Of a DNA stretch of 18,870 bases, positions 1 to 7,486 are shown piece by piece. This DNA comes from BMS3ABIN04 sp965554225 (GTDB lineage: Bacteria > Bacteroidota > Ignavibacteria > Ignavibacteriales > Melioribacteraceae). Both the position numbers and the translations under genes were made by a program. The stretch is from positions 1-18,870 of the forward strand of contig CBEVZC010000054.1 in assembly GCA_965554225.1 (NCBI GenBank). The letters run 5' to 3'. Each line of letters starts with the position of its first letter. Positions within the stretch are counted from its first letter, which is position 1. The notes under the pieces are model-generated. The model was not told the origin of the DNA, did no database searches, and saw only the letters and a list, made by a program, of their open reading frames with translations.

Positions 1-14
1 GCTCAACTTTAAAT

Positions 15-404
15 ATGAAAGTTTTGTTATTATCAAATGATATATACCTAATCAAACTGGTTACTGAATTTACATCCGAAAACGGTTGTAAATTTTTAAT
101 TTTTAAAGATTATGAAAAACCTGTTACTATCGTTTCTAATGCATTATCATCAAATCCGAATTTACTAATAATAGATGATGATTTATTAAAACCAAACACT
201 AAATGCATTCTGGAGTCCTTTAAAAAAGTTAATGATAAAATAAACATAATATTTTTTACATCAAACGATAGTGTATTATTTGGAAGAGAGATAACTCAAA
301 TAGGAGTTAATTTTTATCATATAAAACCTATTAACAAAATTGATTTTGAGGCATTACTAAAATCATTTATTAAACTAAATTCAATTCATCAGGAGGAAAA
401 ATGA
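15..404 (+). CDS. Response-regulator receiver-domain protein, single domain, degenerate
   Basis: A 129-residue stand-alone protein with the alternating strand/helix layout of a CheY-like receiver. The hydrophobic strand LLII ends in three aspartates (54-56), and D56 is followed four residues later by P60, which fits the phosphorylation-site loop. T82 in FFTS fits the conserved Thr/Ser, and K104 in HIKP fits the conserved Lys-Pro. The N-terminal acidic pair is only partly kept (S7-N8-D9), so Mg2+ binding and phosphorylation may be weakened. No output domain follows. The gene overlaps the cytochrome start by 4 bp (ATGA), which suggests translational coupling. The reading frame stays open to the left window edge, so a longer N-terminus is possible, but the ATG used here sits right before the first strand. 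The function is inferred; whether the protein controls the cytochrome is unknown. Confidence 0.75.
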   Translation: MKVLLLSNDIYLIKLVTEFTSENGCKFLIFKDYEKPVTIVSNALSSNPNLLIIDDDLLKPNTKCILESFKKVNDKINIIFFTSNDSVLFGREITQIGVNFYHIKPINKIDFEALLKSFIKLNSIHQEEK

Positions 405-3400
405 TTAAAAAATTATTCACTTTTTTACTCTGTATGTTATTCAGTTTTTCGCTTGTTTACTCACAGGCTACCGTTGGAATAAGTACATACGGAGTTTCAG
501 GCAGAGATGTAGAAGAAGATTCTACCGATATCTTTGATATTGCCTATAACGGTTTGCAAAATGTTGGGATCGGGACGCAGATTTACATCAAGGGATTTGT
601 AATTGACGGGACTCTAAGTTCCCCGGTTTGGACTATAAATCAAAAACCCTCCGGATCTAACGCAGCTTTTGGTGTATCAATGGATATTGATTCTGCTACA
701 GAAGTTATTATTTTTAAACCGGATAGTGTTGGTAAGTATGTACTGCAGTTTGCCGATGCCGGTGATTTTATCGATATAACCATAAATGCAGGATTGTATT
801 TAGGTTACGATCAAGGATCACCGAGTTGTGTGGATTGCCATAATAATGCTGCATATAATTTTGTAGCGGATAAATGGAAAGAAACCGGGCATGCGTCCAT
901 GCTGCAGAGAGGTCTTGACGGCACCTTAAGTAATCATTACGGTTCTGGTTGTATAAAGTGCCATACCACCGGCTATGACCCAAATGCAGATAATAACGGA
1001 TTTGACGATTGGGGATTTATTTTTCCCGATTCTTTATTCGTGGGTGTTTACGACTCCATGAAAACGGTGTATCCGGAAGCAATGAAACTTGCTAATATTC
1101 AGTGCGAAAGCTGTCATGGACCCGGAAGTCAGCATTTTGGTAACACGGCAAATCAAGAAATTGCAGTTACACTTTCAGCCGATAACTGTGCATGGTGTCA
1201 CGATGAAGGCACTCATCATGTTTATCCTGCACAATGGGATGTTTCGTTACACGCAAATTTAGATCATCCTTATACACGTTCAAGCTGTGCACCTTGTCAT
1301 AATGGTGCAGGTTTTGTAGAGTTCGTAAAAGGTGGAAAGGTCGGTCTATCTGAAGATCTACCTCAAAATGTAAATATAACTTGCGCAACGTGCCATGATC
1401 CTCATGATGTAACTAATGAACATCAGTTGAGAACAGTTCAAGCCACTCTTGAGAATGGGACTGAAGTTACAAAAGGCGGATTAGGTACATTATGTATGAA
1501 TTGCCACAAAAGTAGAAGAGATGCCAAAGATTATACTGATAATTATTTAGACCACATTAGTTCTCATTACGGTCCTCACCATGGTCCCCAAGCCGATATG
1601 TTAATGGCAACAAATGTACCTACGTTCGGTAAAACTCTTCCATCCTCAGGGCACCTAAAAGCAACAGAAAATGCTTGTGTAGACTGCCATATGTATCCTG
1701 GGCATACTGATTCAGAAGGAAATGTTGTTTTAAGCGGCTCTCATTCATTTAGGATGAGTACACCTGATGGTGTTGATAATATGGCTGCTTGCTCTTCTTG
1801 CCACCCGAATTTCAATTCTACTTTTGATGCAGTGTCGTTTTCAGTTAATGGGACGAAAGATCTAGACGGTGATGGGGTAGAAAATGGTTTACAAGTTGAA
1901 GTCCAAGGATTAATGGATAGTATTGCGGTATTATTACAGCCCTATGGATCAATTGATATTAACACGATTGATTCAACCTGGACTCTAGTAGAAGCACAAG
2001 CGTATTATGATCATGAATTCGTAAAAGAAGATGGAAGTTTGGGGATTCATAATCCTGCTTTCGCTGTATCATTACTTAATGCGAGCATAAACGCTCTAAA
2101 AGGCAGCACTGTAACACCTCCCGAGAACTTTTATTTAGGAAACAATGATACCCAATGTTCCGACTGTCATGGTAACATGTCAGGTCCAGGAGTTGCAGGA
2201 AATCAGGTTAATGAATGGCTGCAAACAAAACATGCAATTGCACAGGACTCAATTGGTTTCTTGCAATTTGAATGTCTCAAATGTCATAATACAGGCTGGG
2301 ATCCTCTTGTTGATAATTACGGAGCAGATGAATATGTTACCGAGGATACAACAGCTACATTCGGCTGGACAATTACAGATCCTTCAAATTGGGATAGAGT
2401 GAATAATATTCAATGTGAAGCTTGTCATGGCGCTTTAGGTCAATCTGATACAACCCGAGTGGGAGGACATAGCTCAGTTGCAGTTGTTGATCTTAGTGCT
2501 GACTTATGTGGTAATTGTCATACTGACGATCATCATCCGACTTTCGATAATTGGCAGGAATCAAAACATGCTGTATCTAAATTTACATCTATTCCAGGTG
2601 ATGGCTTTAAATTTATAGCTTCAAATCCTAACTGCTCTGCTTGCCATACGGCAGAAGGATTCTTACAATTTGTAAAATCTGACGATATTGAACCTAACGT
2701 TGTTGCACCCGGTCCGGACGGGCACAGCATTACTTGTGCAACATGTCATGATCCCCATGGAGGGCCGAACGAAGGGCAGTTGAGGTTACCACCAGAGGAA
2801 TTATGCCAGAAGTGTCATAATCCTGAATATAACCCGGATGAAGTAGGCGAGCCAAATGGATCTGAGATTCATCACTCTACAGCTTATATGTTTGAAGGTA
2901 AAGGAGGTTATGAATATGAAGGTTTTACTTATGAAAGTTCACTTCATAAAGTCGCTGTTACGAAAAAATGTGTTGCATGCCATGTATTTATGACACCATT
3001 CCAGGATCCGATTCCCGCGAATACAGGTCACAAATTTGAACCGCGCGGAGAAGCTTGTGTTACTTGTCACGCCGATTTTAATTCAAGCTTAGAATCATTT
3101 GATTACCGCGGTGTACAGACTGAAATTGACAGCTTGATCGGAGTTTTAGGAGATAATTTAGCATCAGCTTCAGCATCCGACTCTACTTCAAATAATTTCT
3201 TCCGTGCAAAATTCAATTATGATTTTGTAAATGCTGACGGTAGTCATGGTATCCACAATACAAAATATGCGAGGGCACTTTTGACTTCAGCTATTGCTAA
3301 TTTCACTCCAACGGGTGTAGAGGATGAAGGAAAGCTTCCTGAAACATTCTCACTCAGTCAAAATTACCCGAATCCTTTTAATCCCACTACAATTATACGC

Positions 3401-3619
3401 TACACAGTGCCTATGAACATAAAACAGACAGCACTAACTGTACAACTAAAAGTATATGATTTATTGGGTAATGAAGTAACAACTTTAGTAAATAAACAAC
3501 AGCCAGCGGGATTCTATAATGTAGAATTCGATGCAAAAAGATTATCAAGCGGAATTTATTTCTACCGCCTGCGTGCTGGTAATTTTATTCAAACAAAGAA
3601 GATGTTATTATTAAAATAG
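401..3619 (+). CDS. Secreted 18-heme c-type cytochrome with T9SS sorting tail
   Basis: A 1072-residue exported electron-transfer protein. It has an N-terminal signal peptide (hydrophobic residues about 5-20, cleavage probably near YSQ), then an Ig/PKD-like domain (about 45-130). Eighteen CXXCH heme-binding motifs follow, with first Cys at 143, 184, 235, 263, 296, 328, 365, 426, 464 and again at 586, 625, 672, 703, 745, 779, 802, 857, 886. The two sets of nine match motif by motif, and each is followed by a non-heme tail containing GIHN (548 and 950), so the protein is a tandem duplication. The last ~90 residues are a Por-type T9SS sorting domain (SQNYPNPFNPTT near 986, ending in KKMLLLK). The SD is AGGAGG at 391-396. 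Known for the family: surface cytochromes carry electrons to extracellular acceptors. The exact redox partner, and whether it is an enzyme or a wire, cannot be told from sequence. Confidence 0.93.
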   Translation: MIKKLFTFLLCMLFSFSLVYSQATVGISTYGVSGRDVEEDSTDIFDIAYNGLQNVGIGTQIYIKGFVIDGTLSSPVWTINQKPSGSNAAFGVSMDIDSATEVIIFKPDSVGKYVLQFADAGDFIDITINAGLYLGYDQGSPSCVDCHNNAAYNFVADKWKETGHASMLQRGLDGTLSNHYGSGCIKCHTTGYDPNADNNGFDDWGFIFPDSLFVGVYDSMKTVYPEAMKLANIQCESCHGPGSQHFGNTANQEIAVTLSADNCAWCHDEGTHHVYPAQWDVSLHANLDHPYTRSSCAPCHNGAGFVEFVKGGKVGLSEDLPQNVNITCATCHDPHDVTNEHQLRTVQATLENGTEVTKGGLGTLCMNCHKSRRDAKDYTDNYLDHISSHYGPHHGPQADMLMATNVPTFGKTLPSSGHLKATENACVDCHMYPGHTDSEGNVVLSGSHSFRMSTPDGVDNMAACSSCHPNFNSTFDAVSFSVNGTKDLDGDGVENGLQVEVQGLMDSIAVLLQPYGSIDINTIDSTWTLVEAQAYYDHEFVKEDGSLGIHNPAFAVSLLNASINALKGSTVTPPENFYLGNNDTQCSDCHGNMSGPGVAGNQVNEWLQTKHAIAQDSIGFLQFECLKCHNTGWDPLVDNYGADEYVTEDTTATFGWTITDPSNWDRVNNIQCEACHGALGQSDTTRVGGHSSVAVVDLSADLCGNCHTDDHHPTFDNWQESKHAVSKFTSIPGDGFKFIASNPNCSACHTAEGFLQFVKSDDIEPNVVAPGPDGHSITCATCHDPHGGPNEGQLRLPPEELCQKCHNPEYNPDEVGEPNGSEIHHSTAYMFEGKGGYEYEGFTYESSLHKVAVTKKCVACHVFMTPFQDPIPANTGHKFEPRGEACVTCHADFNSSLESFDYRGVQTEIDSLIGVLGDNLASASASDSTSNNFFRAKFNYDFVNADGSHGIHNTKYARALLTSAIANFTPTGVEDEGKLPETFSLSQNYPNPFNPTTIIRYTVPMNIKQTALTVQLKVYDLLGNEVTTLVNKQQPAGFYNVEFDAKRLSSGIYFYRLRAGNFIQTKKMLLLK

Positions 3620-3640
3620 TATCATCTAAATAATATAATT

Positions 3641-3678
3641 AAAAGGCTATTGTTCTAATTGGGCAATAGCTTTTTTTT
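3641..3678 (+). terminator. Rho-independent terminator after the cytochrome gene
   Basis: GCTATTG (3646-3652) pairs perfectly with CAATAGC (3664-3670), with weaker A-T extension outside the stem. Eight T residues follow at 3671-3678. It lies 22 bp after the cytochrome stop. A-rich sequence on the other side gives a short T run on the minus strand, so it may also end transcription of the convergent dynamin gene. Confidence 0.85.
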
Positions 3679-3696
3679 ACGATAAAAATTATTATT

Positions 3697-5421
3697 TCAA
3701 TTACTGAGCGATATTTTTATTTCATTTAATTTAGTAATTTTTAATTTCAGAGAATTAACTTCATCTTCAATTTCATACTGCTGCTTCTTTTTATCCTGCA
3801 ATGTTTTATTTAGAATACTTTCAAGATTCTTTAATATAGAATCCAGTTTTTGGTTTAGATCAAACTTGAATTGAATAAACGATTCTTGGATTCTATAATT
3901 TATATCATATTTAATTCTGCCTGCATTGGAGTTAACTTTTTCCACAAAATTATTTACTAACTTTTCTAGGATTGTTTTTCTCAATACAGCATTGGGCATT
4001 TTTTTTCGTATCATCTTATTATTTAATCCGAGAGGAATTGGTTCCGCATTAAAATTATAATAAAAAGTAGTATAGATATTTAAGTCGAATATATTTGCTA
4101 ACGTATCAAAATTCATATTCATAAGATCTATCAAACTGCTCATTAGTTCTTTAACAAACAAATTAGATCCCTCTCCATATTTTTGAAGAAGGTTTTTAAA
4201 CCGTTCAATTATTTCGTTCTCCAATTTCGTTTTAAGTTTGTCAAATTCATTTTTAATCGATTCAAAATATTTATTCTGGAAATCATTAAGATCCGCACCC
4301 CTTAGCTCATCCAAAATTTCATTTTCATTTTCTTTAATACCTTTTTTTAGTTTCACAACAATTTTATCGCCAAGCTGATCCGCTTGTTCTGCAACATATT
4401 CCTGGAGCTGTTTAATTTTTCCGTCCATTAGAATATCAAATTCATCCTTGTTTTCTCTCATAATAATCAGAGACTTTCTAAATTGATTTAATTTTTCATC
4501 TAGCAGCTCGGAGGGCATTTGCAGTGTTTTAAGTTTAAAATTTAATAGTGACTCGGATTCTGCCAAGATATTCTTAACACGTAGTAATGTCGTTTGTTTT
4601 AATATGTCATCTTTCTGATCTTCCAAAGTAACAAATATTTCTTCTTTTACTTTCTCTATATTACTTTTATTAATTAGAGCTTGATCCTTTTGGGCATAAC
4701 CGTTAAGTGCAAGTCTACTGGACGTAAGATATAGTTTAATATCCTGATCACAAATTTCGTTAAGTACCTTTTTGTTGTAATTCAAAAGTTCATTTAATTC
4801 TTGAGAATCAAGAAGATCAATTTTATTTAAGATAAAAATAACTTTCGGAACTGTTTGTTTTAAAGTTTTAAGAAAATCTACTTCTAACTTAGTAATTGGA
4901 ATATCGGTAGAAAGAATAAATAATGCCGCATCAATTTTATTTACAAACTGAAGTGTAGTTTCGGTATTATGCTCCAATGACGAGCCGACACCGGGAGTAT
5001 CTATTATTGTTACATGCTTAAGCAGTTCATTCGAATGATAAATTACAACTTTATAAACTCCTTTTTGATTGTGCGGATTTTTTTCTTCCGCTATAAATTC
5101 TTTAACATTACTTAATGATGTAATTTCTTTATGGTTATCTTCAAAATAGATTTCCGCCTTATTTTCACCGGCATACTCAATTAAAGTAATAATAGAAGTT
5201 AACGGAACTACTCCGGAAGGGACAACGTTATCCTGCAGTAAAGCGTTTATAAAAGATGACTTCCCTCTTTTAAATAAGCCTAATATTACAAGATAAAATT
5301 TTTCCGATCTTAATTTTTCATTAAGCTCTTCAATTTCGCTCGATAAACTATGATCTATTAAACCATCCAATAAACCTTTAATTTTTTCTAAATTGCTCAA
5401 AATAAAATTTGAGTTTGACAT
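3697..5421 (-). CDS. Dynamin-family GTPase (bacterial dynamin-like protein)
   Basis: A 574-residue large GTPase. The N-terminal Dynamin_N-type domain has the P-loop GLFKRGKS (48-55), the switch-I threonine in PLTS (73-76), DTPG (141-144) and NKID (199-202). From about residue 280 to the end it is rich in charged heptad-like helices (DEKLNQFRK, NEIIERFKN and similar), as expected for the stalk of dynamins. No clear transmembrane hairpin is visible, though a moderately hydrophobic stretch near 435-470 could act as a membrane-contacting tip. At 574 residues it is shorter than many cyanobacterial-type bacterial dynamins. It starts 2 bp after the stop of the zinc-finger gene, so the two are probably one transcript. 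Bacterial dynamins often occur in pairs, but only one is present here. Known family role: GTP-driven membrane binding and remodelling. The role here is inferred, perhaps membrane repair or envelope-stress protection. Confidence 0.9.
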   Translation of the reverse strand: MSNSNFILSNLEKIKGLLDGLIDHSLSSEIEELNEKLRSEKFYLVILGLFKRGKSSFINALLQDNVVPSGVVPLTSIITLIEYAGENKAEIYFEDNHKEITSLSNVKEFIAEEKNPHNQKGVYKVVIYHSNELLKHVTIIDTPGVGSSLEHNTETTLQFVNKIDAALFILSTDIPITKLEVDFLKTLKQTVPKVIFILNKIDLLDSQELNELLNYNKKVLNEICDQDIKLYLTSSRLALNGYAQKDQALINKSNIEKVKEEIFVTLEDQKDDILKQTTLLRVKNILAESESLLNFKLKTLQMPSELLDEKLNQFRKSLIIMRENKDEFDILMDGKIKQLQEYVAEQADQLGDKIVVKLKKGIKENENEILDELRGADLNDFQNKYFESIKNEFDKLKTKLENEIIERFKNLLQKYGEGSNLFVKELMSSLIDLMNMNFDTLANIFDLNIYTTFYYNFNAEPIPLGLNNKMIRKKMPNAVLRKTILEKLVNNFVEKVNSNAGRIKYDINYRIQESFIQFKFDLNQKLDSILKNLESILNKTLQDKKKQQYEIEDEVNSLKLKITKLNEIKISLSN

Positions 5422-5423
5422 AA

Positions 5424-5717
5424 TTATTTTTCTCTATTAAGGTTTAAAATAGATTCACCCGCTTTAACTTTTGAATGCATCGGGTTTGTAATATCTTTGA
5501 CATCTGCCGTGTAAAGTACGGAAACTGTAATGTTTTTATTTAATTTGGGAAATTTTAATTTTTCTACTTCATTCGTTTCCTGCTCAAGATGTTTTTCCAT
5601 ATCGATTCTGTTAAAAAAGACTTTCCCGCAGATTCCGCATCTAAATTGATGCCCGCTAAGTGTTTCCATAGAAAAAGGTTTACCGTCTTTAATTCTGAAC
5701 TTTGCGGTTATTTTCAT
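5424..5717 (-). CDS. Small C2H2-like zinc-finger protein upstream of the dynamin gene
   Basis: A 97-residue protein when started at the ATG at 5717. A longer reading from a TTG at 5768 adds 17 hydrophobic residues but has no ribosome site. Residues 25-47 follow the classical zinc-finger pattern: Phe-X-Cys27-X2-Cys30-X3-Phe34-X5-Met40-X2-His43, with the usual second His replaced by Glu47. H23, just before the finger, might supply a fourth ligand. The C-terminal half is lysine-rich and of unknown fold. The gene sits 2 bp upstream of the dynamin start on the same strand, so the products are probably made together. The finger may bind zinc, nucleic acid or protein; nothing in the sequence decides which. 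The family name is uncertain, but the reading frame and the finger are clear. Confidence 0.7.
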   Translation of the reverse strand: MKITAKFRIKDGKPFSMETLSGHQFRCGICGKVFFNRIDMEKHLEQETNEVEKLKFPKLNKNITVSVLYTADVKDITNPMHSKVKAGESILNLNREK

Positions 5718-6186
5718 GTTAATACTATATTTTAGGCAGAATAGAATAGCATTAATAATTCCTAACAATAATAATGTTCAGGAGTTATTAATTCCTTGTG
5801 TAGGAATGATTTTAAGGTGAACTCCATCACCTTTCCAAATTTAATAAAGTTTAATACAGTAAGCAATTATATCAGCAATTCAAAAGTAAATTTTTCGTAA
5901 CGTAGACTTTTAGTCTTCGATTTAACATTTTGAGAAAAGTTAACGCTAAAATTACTTTCTTATCTATTTGTAACTCATTGTTGAAATTGGTTTTAGATTT
6001 GCTTCTGCATTGCTGAATTATATTAAATAATGTATTTTTTTTTAATCATGGCAACTTTATTATTAAATAAGTTACGAACTTAATCTGTCGTAACACTTTA
6101 TATAATTTTTATAACTTACTCTATTGCAAAGCTTTAAAATATTTATTATTTTATTAATAGCTTAAAATATTTTGTCGGAGTTAGTT
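5718..6186. other. AT-rich intergenic region with short hairpins
   Basis: A divergent gap between the zinc-finger gene (minus) and the 62-aa gene (plus). No credible coding frame was seen. It contains ATTCCT/AGGAAT (5791-5796 / 5802-5807), AAGGTGA/TCACCTT (5814-5820 / 5827-5833), AGACT/AGTCT around 5904-5916, and GTTACGA/TCGTAAC (6071-6077 / 6088-6094). The 7-mer TCGTAAC also occurs at 5895-5901. A near-repeat of AGCTTTAAAATATTT occurs at 6130 and 6159. Promoters for both flanking genes must lie here, but no box stands out clearly. Confidence 0.5.
6071..6094. repeat. Inverted repeat GTTACGA-N10-TCGTAAC, possible operator
   Basis: Two perfect 7-bp arms (6071-6077 and 6088-6094) are separated by 10 bp, about 93 bp before the ATG of the 62-aa gene. 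There is no T run, so it is not a terminator. The dyad spacing of about 17 bp between arm centres would suit a dimeric regulator or a leader hairpin. The function is inferred only. Confidence 0.35.
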
Positions 6187-6375
6187 ATGAATAGTAAAAT
6201 AAAACTCTCTGAGCAACAAAAACAAGTTCTGTATAAGAAAAGAATAGTTCCTTTACAAAAATTAAAAGAAGACCAATTTATTGTACCTTGGGCGCTTACT
6301 CCCAAGCGAACCAAAATTAAATTCAACAATAAATTGTTAACAGAATCACATGATGTTTTCTATCATTTTGGTTAA
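6187..6375 (+). CDS. Small hypothetical protein, 62 aa
   Basis: A soluble, basic protein (many Lys/Arg, pI clearly above 9 by eye) with no signal peptide and no recognised motif. It begins MNSKIKLSEQQ and contains a PWALTPKRTK segment in the middle. The ATG at 6187 is chosen because GGAG (6177-6180) lies six bases upstream; the TTG at 6172 in the same frame has no such site. It heads a run of small plus-strand genes (44 aa and 105 aa membrane proteins downstream), though the spacing does not prove one operon. I do not recognise a family. Confidence 0.6.
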   Translation: MNSKIKLSEQQKQVLYKKRIVPLQKLKEDQFIVPWALTPKRTKIKFNNKLLTESHDVFYHFG

Positions 6376-6422
6376 TTGGTTTTAGAAATTATTCATTTCA
6401 GAACACTTGGTATTTAAAGATT

Positions 6423-6557
6423 ATGAATCAAATTTTACTTGGCAGTTTATTGGGAGTTTTTCTTTTTTTTCTTGTAATTACATTAGTTCCCCGTATATTC
6501 CCAAGCGAACTAAAAGAATTGCAAAGCGAGATCGAGAAATACAACAGTATTCCCTAA
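6423..6557 (+). CDS. Putative single-pass small membrane protein, 44 aa
   Basis: The ATG at 6423 opens 44 codons and stops at TAA 6555-6557. Residues about 4-22 are strongly hydrophobic (LLGSLLGVFLFFLVITLV). A basic residue follows directly (PRIF), and then a polar helix-like tail (SELKELQSEIEKY). This is the shape of a small membrane protein with one transmembrane helix. There is no strong Shine-Dalgarno site, only an A-rich stretch. The gene lies 47 bp after the 62-aa gene and 25 bp before the 105-aa membrane protein. Its coding status is supported by the clean membrane-plus-amphipathic layout and position, not by family recognition. Confidence 0.5.
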   Translation: MNQILLGSLLGVFLFFLVITLVPRIFPSELKELQSEIEKYNSIP

Positions 6558-6582
6558 CCTTCTGCATTTTGAGGACTTCTAA

Positions 6583-6900
6583 ATGAGCGGATCTGTACAA
6601 ATTATTCTTATTTACGTTGTTGTCGGTTTAGTAATTGGTGCTTTCGGCGCTTTTATTGCCGGTGAAAAAAATAGGAATTCTCTTCATTGGTTTCTTTTAG
6701 GTCTTTTATTTAATATAATTGCTCTATTGGCTTTAATGGCTGTTCCTCCTGGAAAAGAAAATAGTAGAAAACCTAAAGACCAAACTTTACAAAAATCAAA
6801 ACGGGTTGGAAACTATAAAGCTGAAAATGTAATGCGGTTTTTACTTTTTATTCTGGGAATTGCTCTAATAGTATTGATTGGTTATTTTAATTTTTCTTAA
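6583..6900 (+). CDS. Small membrane protein, 105 aa
   Basis: The protein has three hydrophobic segments: about 5-27 (IILIYVVVGLVIGAF and on), about 35-53 (HWFLLGLLFNIIALLALMAV) and about 84-102 (FLLFILGIALIVLIGYF). A lysine-rich loop (54-82, PPGKENSRKPKDQ) separates the second from the third. The SD GAGG at 6571-6574 has good spacing to the ATG. The N-terminal half resembles short two-helix membrane proteins with a glycine-rich first helix that are common in bacteria, but no enzyme motif is present. The function is unknown. The next gene starts 28 bp downstream, so co-transcription with the PEBP lipoprotein is likely. Confidence 0.75.
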   Translation: MSGSVQIILIYVVVGLVIGAFGAFIAGEKNRNSLHWFLLGLLFNIIALLALMAVPPGKENSRKPKDQTLQKSKRVGNYKAENVMRFLLFILGIALIVLIGYFNFS

Positions 6901-6928
6901 AATAATAAATTTTAGATTAGTTATTAGG

Positions 6929-7486
6929 ATGTTTAAAAATCTTATTTATATTTCTTTTCTACTAATGGTTTTAACGCTCTCTTGCAAGACTTCCACAAAT
7001 AAAACAAATTTAACTTTGGAGGATAAAGTGGAATTTAAGATTACAAGTCCTTCGTTTAACCAGGGCGATTTAATTCCGAAAAAATTCACATGTGACGGTG
7101 AGAATTTTTCTCCTGAAATTAATTGGGTAAACTCTCCATCGAACACCAAAAGTTTTGTTTTAATTTGTGATGATCCAGATGCTCCGATGGGAACGTGGGT
7201 TCATTGGGTTGTTTATAATTTACCTTCGGGAATAAATTCTTTACCCGAAAATTTGCCGAACGAAAAACATTTATCAAACGGTGCCGAACAAGGAATTAAT
7301 GATTTCGGGAAATACGGATACGGCGGTCCATGTCCGCCAAGCAGCACTCATCGTTATTTTTTTAAGCTCTATGCTTTAGATACGAAACTCAATTTAAACG
7401 ACGACGTGAGGAAAAAAGATGTAGTTAAATCTATGCAAGGTCACATAGTGGCCAAAGCCGAATTGATGGCAAAATATAAACGATAA
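6929..7486 (+). CDS. YbhB/YbcL-type PEBP family lipoprotein
   Basis: A 185-residue member of the phosphatidylethanolamine-binding protein family, bacterial YbhB/YbcL branch. Its hallmarks are easy to see: FTCDGENFSPEINW, the ligand-site DDPDAPMGTWVHWVVYNLP, and GYGGPCPPSSTHRYFFKLYALD. The start at 6929 gives an N-terminal signal with Cys19 after LTLS, a slightly unusual lipobox (Thr at -3), so it is probably an envelope lipoprotein. A longer frame from a TTG at 6878 would overlap the previous gene and bury the signal, and is rejected. Known for the family: a small anion- or phospholipid-head-binding pocket, with physiological roles in bacteria largely unclear. It follows the 105-aa membrane protein gene closely. 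Confidence 0.9.
   Translation: MFKNLIYISFLLMVLTLSCKTSTNKTNLTLEDKVEFKITSPSFNQGDLIPKKFTCDGENFSPEINWVNSPSNTKSFVLICDDPDAPMGTWVHWVVYNLPSGINSLPENLPNEKHLSNGAEQGINDFGKYGYGGPCPPSSTHRYFFKLYALDTKLNLNDDVRKKDVVKSMQGHIVAKAELMAKYKR

Noticed and set aside
2145..2402. Open frame of 85 codons inside the cytochrome gene, plus-strand alternative frame
   Set aside because: It lies wholly within a strongly supported coding region, has no domain and is explained by the repeated Cys/His codons of the true frame.
5718..5768. Upstream extension of the zinc-finger gene to a TTG at 5768 with a hydrophobic N-terminus
   Set aside because: It has no ribosome site, a rare start codon, and would give a zinc-finger protein an unlikely partial membrane segment; the ATG at 5717 is simpler.
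6300..6515. A 12-bp exact direct repeat (TCCCAAGCGAAC, then one variable base and AAAA) at 6300-6311 and 6499-6510
   Set aside because: The two copies fall in different reading frames of two different small genes, are short, and have no third copy or flanking structure. Chance or an old small duplication cannot be told apart.
6878..6928. Longer N-terminus for the PEBP lipoprotein from TTG 6878
   Set aside because: It overlaps the membrane protein gene and places extra residues before a complete signal peptide; the ATG at 6929 gives a normal lipoprotein signal.
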